Of a DNA stretch of 64,000 nt, positions 51,157 through 58,687 are shown one piece after another; the stretch's first letter is position 1, and every line of letters starts with the position of its first letter. The position numbers were made by a program, and so were the translations under genes. This stretch comes from a bacterium (GTDB lineage: Bacteria > Zhuqueibacterota > QNDG01 > JAGLOF01). The stretch spans positions 230,628 through 294,627 of the forward strand of contig JAFGRY010000026.1 of the NCBI GenBank assembly GCA_016934955.1. The letters run 5' to 3'. A model generated the notes under the pieces. That model ran no database searches and was not told the origin of the DNA. It saw only the letters and a program-made list of their open reading frames with translations.

Positions 51157-52416
51157 ATGTACCGTACACTCATTCTATGCCTCTGCTGCCTGGTGCCGGG
51201 AATCCCCCTGGCGGCACAGACCGTCACCCTGGAAGGGGCCGTCGATGAGGCGCTTGCCAACAACCCGTCTGTCCGCCGGGCCGAGGCGGCCGCGAGAGCG
51301 GCCCGCGCCCTGGTCTGGGCCGGATTTCCCGAAAACCCGGAGCTGTTCAGAGAGTGGGAGGGACCGGGAGGCGTCGACATCACCGCCGAATGGGCTGAAA
51401 TGAAAACCGGCCTCATTCAGCGGATCGAATTCCCGCTTACCTATGTGTACCGGCTGAAAAGCCGCGGGTTCGCGGCCGGAGCAGAGGCCGCGGAAGCGGC
51501 GGCGGTGCGCAACCGCATCGCCGCGCTGGTGAAAAAGCGTTTTTTCCGGTCGCTCCTGCTGGAAGAACGCACCCGTCTGTATGAAGAGATCGCCCGCATC
51601 ACCCGGGATCATTTCGCCAAGGCCCGCATCCGGGTGCTCTCCGGCGAATCGCCCCCCTATGACACCCTGAAGATCCGGGTGGATCTCAGTGAGGCGGAAA
51701 ACCGGCTTCTGGCCGCCCGGGAAAACCGGGAGCTGGCGCTGCAGGCGCTGGCCGAGGCGATGGGACGCCGCAGCGGGGACGGTCTGGCGCCCGCGGGCGA
51801 ATTACACTACCGGCCGACCTCGGTCGACACCGGCACGCTGGAGCGGCTGCTCCTGGAATCCCACCCGGAGATCACGGCCGAACGTTCCCGTTTCCGTCAG
51901 AGCCGCGCGGCCCTGGGGGAATCGTGGTCCCGGCTGCTGCCCTCGTTTTCCCTGCGCATGTTCCGGCACGATGTGACGGGCGCCGCCGCGGGCCGCGGTC
52001 TCGAGATCGGCATGCAGGTGCCGCTCTGGTTTTTTGTCAATGATCAAAGCCGCATCCGTTCCGATACCTACGCCGTGGACGCTGCCCGCAGCGGGGTGCT
52101 GGCCCGGGAACAGTCGCTGCTGCTCGGACTTCGCACCAGCCTTGCCGCCCTGCACACGGCCGACAACCAGGCGCGGAATTTTCGCGACAACACGGTTGTA
52201 CAGGTGCGGGAACTGGTTCGGATCGCCTCCCGCAGTTATGAAGCCGGGGAGATGGGCTATCTCGAACTGGCCGACGCGCTGACGACCATGAACCGGGTCA
52301 TGGACACCTACTTTGAATCTCTCTACACACTGATGGCTTCCCGGGCCGACCTGGAGGAAGCCGTGGGAACAAGCCTGTTCACCTATTTCGGGGGATCCGC
52401 AGATGAAAATCTATAA
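51157..52416 (+). CDS. TolC-family outer-membrane efflux protein (CzcC/CusC type)
   Basis: A 419-residue protein with a signal peptide (cleavage near LAAQT) and the long coiled-coil helices of outer-membrane factors: TLEGAVDEALANNPSVRRAEA at the start, an ENRLLAARENRELALQALAEA-like second repeat, and SYEAGEMGYLELADALTT near the end. It is the outer-membrane channel of a tripartite heavy-metal RND pump. GGAGG lies 5 nt before the ATG. The 3' end overlaps the adaptor gene by 14 nt. Confidence 0.92.
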   Translation: MYRTLILCLCCLVPGIPLAAQTVTLEGAVDEALANNPSVRRAEAAARAARALVWAGFPENPELFREWEGPGGVDITAEWAEMKTGLIQRIEFPLTYVYRLKSRGFAAGAEAAEAAAVRNRIAALVKKRFFRSLLLEERTRLYEEIARITRDHFAKARIRVLSGESPPYDTLKIRVDLSEAENRLLAARENRELALQALAEAMGRRSGDGLAPAGELHYRPTSVDTGTLERLLLESHPEITAERSRFRQSRAALGESWSRLLPSFSLRMFRHDVTGAAAGRGLEIGMQVPLWFFVNDQSRIRSDTYAVDAARSGVLAREQSLLLGLRTSLAALHTADNQARNFRDNTVVQVRELVRIASRSYEAGEMGYLELADALTTMNRVMDTYFESLYTLMASRADLEEAVGTSLFTYFGGSADENL

Positions 52417-53704
52417 AATAATCCTTCTCGCCGCGATACTGATCATCATCGCTTTTGTCATTAAACTGTCCCGAACCCATGATCACGATCATGATCATGC
52501 GGCAGCCGGACAGGCGGTCTCCGCGCAGGAGCCCGCCGGGGACCATGATCACGATCACGCGGCTGCATCACCGGCCGCCGGCGAAGACCATGATAATGAG
52601 TCCGGGGCCGAAGAGCACGATCACGAAAGCGAAGGCTTCATCGCGGTGGACAGCACCTGGGAGAAACTGGTGGGGCTGCGCACACAGGAGGCCCGGATCG
52701 AACCCCTGCTCGAGATCGTCACGGTTCCGGGCGTCATCGTACCCGACGCCGACCGGATCGCCGTGGTCACTCCCCTGATAGAGGCCGGGGTGAACTGCGT
52801 AATGGCCGCTATCGGTGACCGGGTGAACCGGGGGGATGAACTGATCTGCCTCAGCAGTCCCGAGGTGGGTACCCTGCGGGCCGACTACGACAAGGCCAGG
52901 GCCGAGCAGTCCATCGCCGAGGCCAATTACCGCCGCATGCGGAAGCTCTGGGAGGAGAAGATCATCTCCGAGCGCGCCTGGCAGGAAGCGGAACGGGACC
53001 GGGAACTGGCGGAGGTCAATCTCACCTACGCCCGCAAGCGGCTCCTGGCGGTGGGGATCAGTGAAGACCAGCTGGACTCCCCGCCGGAGGGTCACGGCAC
53101 TGTCGGCGGGTCCACCATACACCTGCACGCGCCCCTCGCCGGGGTGATCACCGCCCGCAACGCCAATCTCGGGGAGAAGGTCGGCACCGATGACCGGCTC
53201 TTCGAGATCATCGATCTCAGCCGGGTCTGGTGCGAGGCGGAGCTCTTTGAAAAGGACATCACCCGGGTACGCATCGGACAGCTGGTGCGGATCAGGGTCG
53301 CGGCCTGGCCCGACGATGTGTTCAGCGGGCGTATTTTTTACATCGGCGGCACCCTGAATGAACGGACCCGCACCCTCGATGTTCTCGTGGACATCGACAA
53401 CCGGCACGAGAAACTGAAGCCGGGCATGTTCGCGGACGCCGGCATCGTGACCGGCGAGAAGGCGCGGAGCCTGGTGATCCCGGTGAGCGCGGTAATGGAG
53501 GACGAAAACCTGCAGATCGTCTTCGTGAAAGAGGGCGAGGGCTACCACCGTCACGTGATCACCACCGGTATCAGGTCAGGGGAGAGCATCGAGGTGCTCT
53601 CAGGTATCGAACCGGGCGCGGTGGTGGTGACGGAAGGGAGCTATCAGCTGCGCTCGCGGGCGCGGATGCAGGGCGTGGATCCCCATGCCGGCCACGTACA
53701 TTAG
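52403..53704 (+). CDS. heavy-metal RND periplasmic adaptor (CzcB/CusB type) with His-rich N-terminus
   Basis: A 433-residue membrane-fusion protein. One N-terminal helix (about 5-24) precedes three HDHDH-type clusters across residues 27-75, then the barrel-sandwich, hairpin and beta-barrel domains (VTPLIEAGVNCVMAAIGDRV, LHAPLAGVITARNANLGEKV, VSAVMEDENLQIVFVKEG). The His clusters are a likely metal-capture tail. It links the inner-membrane pump to the outer-membrane channel. It overlaps the TolC-like gene; the pump gene follows after 17 nt with AAGGAG. Confidence 0.93.
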   Translation: MKIYKIILLAAILIIIAFVIKLSRTHDHDHDHAAAGQAVSAQEPAGDHDHDHAAASPAAGEDHDNESGAEEHDHESEGFIAVDSTWEKLVGLRTQEARIEPLLEIVTVPGVIVPDADRIAVVTPLIEAGVNCVMAAIGDRVNRGDELICLSSPEVGTLRADYDKARAEQSIAEANYRRMRKLWEEKIISERAWQEAERDRELAEVNLTYARKRLLAVGISEDQLDSPPEGHGTVGGSTIHLHAPLAGVITARNANLGEKVGTDDRLFEIIDLSRVWCEAELFEKDITRVRIGQLVRIRVAAWPDDVFSGRIFYIGGTLNERTRTLDVLVDIDNRHEKLKPGMFADAGIVTGEKARSLVIPVSAVMEDENLQIVFVKEGEGYHRHVITTGIRSGESIEVLSGIEPGAVVVTEGSYQLRSRARMQGVDPHAGHVH

Positions 53705-53721
53705 GACAAGGAGATCGCGCC

Positions 53722-56700
53722 ATGATACAGCGGATCATCGATTACACGCTCAGCAATAAAATTATCGTCATAGCCGCGGCCCTGATCCTGGTGGCCGCGG
53801 GGGTGCGCGTTCTCTCCAGGCTGCCGGTGGACGTCTACCCCGATCTGAACGCGCCGGTGGTCAACGTTCTGACCGAGAGCCACGGCATGGCGCCGGAGGA
53901 CATCGAAACCCTTATCACCTTTCCTCTGGAGACAGCCTTCAATTCGCTGCCCTATGTGAAACGGGTATCCTCAAATTCGGCCCTGGGATTTTCCAAGATC
54001 ACCATTGAATTCAATTACGGCACCGACATCTATTTCGCCCGCCAGCTGGTAGCGGAAAAACTGCAGATGATGACCCCCCAGCTGCCGGGGGAGATCGAGC
54101 CGCCGTTTATCGGACCCATCTCCTCCATGTTCGCCGACGCCATCGAGTTTACCATCAGCGGCGACGACCTGTACGCCATCCGGGATTTCGCCGAGTGGAA
54201 CCTGAAACCGCGCCTGCAGACCGTGGCCGGCGTCTCGAACGTCATCGCCCAGGGCGGCTTTCTCAGGCAGTACCATGTGCTCCTCGACCCCAACGCACTC
54301 CTGAACCACTCTCTCGGCCACCGGGACGTGGTGGAGGCGCTGGAAAGGAACAACCGCAATTCGTCCGGGGGATTTCTTCTGGAGAGCGCTGAGGAGAAGC
54401 TGATACGGGGCATGGGCCGCATCCATTCCCTGGACGACATTCGGCGGATCGTGCTCAAGACCACGGACGGGGTGCCCCTGACCATCGGCGATGTGGCGGA
54501 GGTGACCATCGGCGCCTTTGTGCGGCGGGGCACCGCCGGGGTCGGCACCAGGGAGGTGGTGACCGTTACCGTGCAGAACCAGTACGACGCCAACGTGATG
54601 AAGACCATCAGGGGCGTGGAACAGGTGCTGGACGAGGTGCGGGAGGAAATACCCGCTTCCTGGCGCATCGAACCCTACTATAACCAGGTAGACATGATCC
54701 GAAAATCGATCAGCAATGTCACCACTTCCATATTCATCGGCGCGTTCCTCGTGATCTTCGTGCTCTACCTCTTTCTCAATTCGATTCGGAGCACGGCGGT
54801 AGTCGCCCTGGCGATCCCCCTTTCGGCCGTGTTCTCCTTTGTTTTCTTCCGGCTTTTCGGTCTCACGGTGAACATCATGACCCTGGGAGGGCTGGCCATC
54901 GGCCTGGGGATGATCGTCGATTCGTCCATCATTATGGCCGAGAACATTCACCGCCATATACAGGAAGGGGCGCTGCCTTTCGCGGAAGCGGTGAAGACGG
55001 GCGCCCGGGAAGTGGGCAGCCCCATATTTTACGCGATCCTGATCCTCCTGAGCGTGTTCGGGCCGATCTTCACCCTCGAGGGCATCGAGGGCCGCATGTT
55101 CATTCCCCTCACCTTCGCCGTCTCCGCCGCGGTTCTCGGCTCCCTGATCATCTCTCTCACGATCACTCCGGTGCTGGCGTCCCTGCTTTTCAGGCGGGGC
55201 CGGGAGACGAAACCAAACCGCATGCTCACCGCTCTTCAGACGCAGTATGAGCGGCTCCTGCGCTACGCGATCGTCCGTCCGGGCCGGCTGCTGATCGTCT
55301 GCGGCCTGCTGCTGGCCGCGGGTGTCGGGGCCTATTTTTTCACGGGATCGGAATTCATGCCCGAACTGGATGAATCGTCCCTGCTCGTCGATATTCTTCT
55401 GCCCCCGGAAACGTCGCTGCAGGAATCGAGCAGGATCGGCGGACTGGTCACGGAAAGGATCGCGGAGCTGCCGGAGGTGGTGCGGGTCGTGCGCCTGACC
55501 GGCAAGGCGCGGGGCGCCGAACACACCCAGCCAGTGAACCTTACCCATGCGAACTGCGTGCTCGTTCCCAAAGAGAAGCGGCACGCTTCCATCGAGAAGA
55601 TCAAGGCCGATATCCGCCGGGTCACGTCCGGCATTCCGGGGGTGAACATTTCCATCAACGCCCCCCTGCAGCACCGCATCAACCACGTGGTCACCGGCAT
55701 CAGGGCGGCGGTGGCCGTGAAGATATTCGGCGACAACATGGGGACGATCCTTGCCCTGGCGGAGGAAGTGCGCGCGCGCATGGAAGGGATCGAAGGCGTC
55801 ACCGACCTGCAGATCGAGCAGATTTCCGGAGTGCCCCAGATGCAGCTGCGCTTCCGGAGAGAGAAGCTGGCCCGGTACGGGCTGAATGTGGATGACATGA
55901 CCTCGCTGGTCGAGATCGCGCTCAACGGCAAAGTGGCAACGGAGCTCATCGAAACCCACAAGCGCTACGATATCTTTGTCCGCTACCAGGAGAAGTTCCG
56001 GGATGACGCCTCGAAGGTCGCCAACCTGCTGGTCCAGACGCCCGCTGGTTACCGGATACCGGTGAGCGAGGTGGCCGACATCGTCACGGTGGCAAACCCT
56101 TCGGTGATCCGGCGGGAAAACGCCCTGAGGCGGGGGGTGGTGCAGTGCAATGTGGCCGGGCGGGACATGGGAAGCGTGGTGGCGGAAATCAAGCAGAAAC
56201 TGGAGGGGCTGCAGCTGGAGAAGGGGTATTTTATCACCTTCGGCGGCACCTATGAAAACCAGATGCGGGCCATGAAACGGCTCACCGCCGTGGTCCTGGC
56301 CACGGTTGCCATCGTGTTCCTGCTGCTGGTGCTGAGTTTCCGCTCATTCCGCAACGGCCTCCTGGTGATCATCAACATTCCCCTGGCCCTGGCCGGAGGC
56401 ATGCTGATTCTTCTGGTCTCGGGCCATACCCTCTCGGTGCCCTCCCTGGTGGGGTTCATCGCCCTCATCGGCATTGCCGTGCAGGACGGGATCGTGCTGG
56501 TGACCCATATCGAGATCCACCGCAGGAAGAACCTGCCGCTCACCGACGCCGTGCTGGAAGCCGGACGGAACAAGCTGCGCCCGGTGCTCATGACCACGTT
56601 CACCACTATGCTGGGCCTGGTGCCCCTGGCCCTGCGCAACGTCACCGGGTCGGAACTCCAGAAACCCCTGGCCGCCGTGATCATGTTCGGGCTGCTCTTT

Positions 56701-56763
56701 TCGACCATGCTGACGCTGGTGGTGCTGCCGGCGCTCTACGTTGCATCCGAGCGGAACCGGTAA
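53722..56763 (+). CDS. heavy-metal efflux RND pump (CzcA/CusA family)
   Basis: A 1013-residue inner-membrane proton antiporter with twelve expected helices and two porter domains. It begins MIQRIIDYTLSNKIIVIAAA and shows RLPVDVYPDLNAP, MSFSKI-type porter strands and the helix 4 motif GLAIGLGMIVDSSIIMAEN, where HME pumps carry the proton-relay Asp. The IAVQDGIVLVTHIE repeat occurs in the second half. Whether it moves divalent (Zn, Co, Cd) or monovalent (Cu, Ag) metals cannot be settled from the sequence alone. Gene order His-rich protein, C, B, A is complete. Confidence 0.95.
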   Translation: MIQRIIDYTLSNKIIVIAAALILVAAGVRVLSRLPVDVYPDLNAPVVNVLTESHGMAPEDIETLITFPLETAFNSLPYVKRVSSNSALGFSKITIEFNYGTDIYFARQLVAEKLQMMTPQLPGEIEPPFIGPISSMFADAIEFTISGDDLYAIRDFAEWNLKPRLQTVAGVSNVIAQGGFLRQYHVLLDPNALLNHSLGHRDVVEALERNNRNSSGGFLLESAEEKLIRGMGRIHSLDDIRRIVLKTTDGVPLTIGDVAEVTIGAFVRRGTAGVGTREVVTVTVQNQYDANVMKTIRGVEQVLDEVREEIPASWRIEPYYNQVDMIRKSISNVTTSIFIGAFLVIFVLYLFLNSIRSTAVVALAIPLSAVFSFVFFRLFGLTVNIMTLGGLAIGLGMIVDSSIIMAENIHRHIQEGALPFAEAVKTGAREVGSPIFYAILILLSVFGPIFTLEGIEGRMFIPLTFAVSAAVLGSLIISLTITPVLASLLFRRGRETKPNRMLTALQTQYERLLRYAIVRPGRLLIVCGLLLAAGVGAYFFTGSEFMPELDESSLLVDILLPPETSLQESSRIGGLVTERIAELPEVVRVVRLTGKARGAEHTQPVNLTHANCVLVPKEKRHASIEKIKADIRRVTSGIPGVNISINAPLQHRINHVVTGIRAAVAVKIFGDNMGTILALAEEVRARMEGIEGVTDLQIEQISGVPQMQLRFRREKLARYGLNVDDMTSLVEIALNGKVATELIETHKRYDIFVRYQEKFRDDASKVANLLVQTPAGYRIPVSEVADIVTVANPSVIRRENALRRGVVQCNVAGRDMGSVVAEIKQKLEGLQLEKGYFITFGGTYENQMRAMKRLTAVVLATVAIVFLLLVLSFRSFRNGLLVIINIPLALAGGMLILLVSGHTLSVPSLVGFIALIGIAVQDGIVLVTHIEIHRRKNLPLTDAVLEAGRNKLRPVLMTTFTTMLGLVPLALRNVTGSELQKPLAAVIMFGLLFSTMLTLVVLPALYVASERNR

Positions 56764-56813
56764 AAAAGAGCCAACGAAAGACACGAAAGAAACGAAAAAA
56801 TATATACTATGGA

Positions 56814-56840
56814 GAGCCCCGGGATGCAATCCCGGGGCTC
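56814..56840. terminator. 12-bp perfect hairpin inside the 260-bp element
   Basis: GAGCCCCGGGAT / ATCCCGGGGCTC with a 3-nt loop, 51 nt after the metal-pump stop. It has no T run on the plus strand, but could end or protect the efflux transcript. Confidence 0.45.
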
Positions 56841-56866
56841 GGTTATTAGAGGGGCCACCCCCCGTT

Positions 56867-56914
56867 ACCTTGTGACAAGTCTTTCTGGACAGGATGAAGG
56901 ACTTGTCACAAGGT
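56867..56914. repeat. 15-bp perfect hairpin inside the 260-bp element
   Basis: ACCTTGTGACAAGTC / GACTTGTCACAAGGT with an 18-nt loop. The stem can extend four more pairs (one G-U), leaving a 10-nt loop. Confidence 0.6.
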
Positions 56915-57051
56915 CATCGTGTAAAACCGCCTCCGGAGCGTGATTGTTTCAGCATTGGCTGAAGAATCTGCGCGCGTTTGCACGATCATATCTACTATTT
57001 AATTTTCGTTTCTTTCGTGTCTTTCGTTGGAAATTAGAGCATTGTACGTAT

Positions 57052-57933
57052 CTATACACCGGATACTATCCTTCGCAGGTCCGGATATTTCTCCACCAGC
57101 GTCTCCGGCGCCGTGATCATATCCTCCCCCAGCGCCGCTTTCATCTGCAGCGAGTTGGCCACGGCCTGGCCCCAGGGGTGATTGTTCTGGATCACGAAGG
57201 TACGTTCCGCCTTTTCCGCGATCTGCTTTACCTTTCCGGCCCATTCATCGATCTCGGCTGCTGAATAGAGGTAGTCGTAGCGGGCGCCGGGGCCCGCCGC
57301 TCCGGTGTCGCCGCCGTCTTTGGGGGGGAACCAGTTCGCGTAGTTGCGGCCGTGCAGGCGGATATATCCCACGGTCCCGGTGAGGACCGGTTTGGGGGGG
57401 ATGGAATTGCCGATCACCGGCTGGTCGATGGCGGCCAGTCCGGCGCCGTGACCGGCGAGGAAGTCGGCGGTTGCCGGCACATCCCAGCTGCCGTGGCGAA
57501 GCTCGACCACCAGGGGGAAACCGCTGAAGGCGCTGAAGAGGCCGCTCAGCCACTGCCGCTCCCGGTCGCCGTTTTTAAAGCTCCAGGGAAACTGCAGCAG
57601 CAGCGCGCCCAGTTTGCCGGCATCGGCGACGGGACGTATACCGTCCAGGTAGAGATCGACCTCGTCCGCGCCGTAGGGCTCCCGCCGGTGGGTGAATCGC
57701 TGCCACACCTTGAGGGTAAAGAGAAAATCGGGATTGTGGGCCGTTTTACGCACCCAGGCGGCGCCCATGAAGCTGTTGGCCGACCGATAGAAGGTGGAGT
57801 TCACTTCCACCGTATTGAAAAAGCGCGCGAGGTAGTCGAGTTCTTTGAACTCCTTGTCCGGCTGAGCCGGATACACAATGCCGTACCAGTCCTTGTAGCT
57901 CCACCCGGCGGTGCCGACATAGATCCTGCCCAC
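57052..57933 (-). CDS. DUF72 domain protein
   Basis: A protein of about 293 residues with the DUF72 TIM-barrel-like pattern: YVGTAGWSYKDWYGIVYP, FFNTVEVNSTFYR, LLLQFPWSFK, VVELRHGSW, YIRLHGRN and FVIQNNHPWGQAVANSLQM. The biochemical role of DUF72 is not established. The GTG at 57933 is preferred because AAGGAG precedes it and the longer frame would overlap purQ. It probably sits at the end of the purL-purQ transcript. Confidence 0.88.
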   Translation of the reverse strand: MGRIYVGTAGWSYKDWYGIVYPAQPDKEFKELDYLARFFNTVEVNSTFYRSANSFMGAAWVRKTAHNPDFLFTLKVWQRFTHRREPYGADEVDLYLDGIRPVADAGKLGALLLQFPWSFKNGDRERQWLSGLFSAFSGFPLVVELRHGSWDVPATADFLAGHGAGLAAIDQPVIGNSIPPKPVLTGTVGYIRLHGRNYANWFPPKDGGDTGAAGPGARYDYLYSAAEIDEWAGKVKQIAEKAERTFVIQNNHPWGQAVANSLQMKAALGEDMITAPETLVEKYPDLRRIVSGV

Positions 57934-57955
57934 CTTCGTTCTCCTTCCCGGTCCG

Positions 57956-58687
57956 TCAGCGGACCGCGTCAACGCCTGCTCTGAATATCCGGATCCCGTC
58001 GTCGTTTCCCAGCCAGGGGTAGATGGCCCGTTCCGGATGGGGCATCAGTCCCAGGATAAGCCCGGATTGGTCACAGATGCCGGCAATGCCGTCGCGCGAG
58101 CCGTTGGGGTTCGCCGGATAGTCTTCGCTGCCTTCCGGGGCGCCGTAGCGGAACACGGTCTGGCGGTCGTCGTAGGTGTCCGGCAGGATGACCCGGCCTT
58201 CGCCGTGGGCCACGGGAACGCGCATCCGTTCGCCGGCGAGGCCTTTAGTCCAGAGGCAGCCGCTTTTCTGCACATAGAGATCGACCCAGCGGCTTTCGAA
58301 CACAGCCGAGGCGTTCCGATCAACCAGCGCGTCGGGAAACCCGATCTCACCGCCGCCCGGCAGCAGGCCGGTATTGACGAGAATCTGAAAGCCGTTGCAG
58401 ATGCCGATCATGGGAACGCCGCGCTCCCGCGCCTCACGCAGCTGGTCTTTGAGCCGGTGAATGAGGTCGATGGCGAAGATGCGGCCCGCGGCGATGTGGT
58501 CGCCGAAAGAGAATCCCCCGGGGATCGCCAGCATGTCACCCTCGCTGAGGGTCCGCCGCCCCCTGAGAAGGTCGGCGGTCAGCAGCACGAGTTCGGGATC
58601 GGCTCCGGCGATGCGGAACGCGTCCAGCAGTTCATGATGGCAGTTGTTTCCGGGCGCGTAAAGCACCAGCACTTTGGGACGTCTCAT
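57956..58687 (-). CDS. purQ: phosphoribosylformylglycinamidine synthase glutaminase subunit PurQ
   Basis: A 243-residue class I amidotransferase with the nucleophile Cys in MIGICNGFQIL and the His/Glu pair in GLMPHPERAI. The N-terminus (VLVLYAPGNNCHHELLDAF) and IPGGFSFGDHIAAGRIF fit PurQ. It supplies ammonia to PurL for the fourth step of purine synthesis. The ATG overlaps the purL stop by 4 nt, so translation is coupled. Confidence 0.95.
   Translation of the reverse strand: MRRPKVLVLYAPGNNCHHELLDAFRIAGADPELVLLTADLLRGRRTLSEGDMLAIPGGFSFGDHIAAGRIFAIDLIHRLKDQLREARERGVPMIGICNGFQILVNTGLLPGGGEIGFPDALVDRNASAVFESRWVDLYVQKSGCLWTKGLAGERMRVPVAHGEGRVILPDTYDDRQTVFRYGAPEGSEDYPANPNGSRDGIAGICDQSGLILGLMPHPERAIYPWLGNDDGIRIFRAGVDAVR

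Larger units (their letters stand above)
56771..57030. mobile_element. 260-bp non-coding element with 28-bp perfect terminal inverted repeats
   Basis: The ends (56771-56798 and 57003-57030) are exact inverted copies of a 28-nt CGAAA-rich repeat starting CCAACGAAAGACACG. The interior holds two long perfect hairpins (56814-56840 and 56867-56914) and no credible gene. It fills the gap between the convergent metal-pump and DUF72 genes. A related element of nearly the same size lies at 63343. It may be a miniature inverted-repeat element or a structured RNA unit. Confidence 0.6.

Noticed and set aside
53971..55959. A 662-codon open frame opposite the metal pump gene
   Set aside because: Antisense shadow with His/Gly/Asp-rich composition and no recognisable domain.
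56771..57030. CRISPR-like array because of repeated CGAAA units
   Set aside because: The repeats are inverted, not direct, and there are no regular spacers or cas genes.
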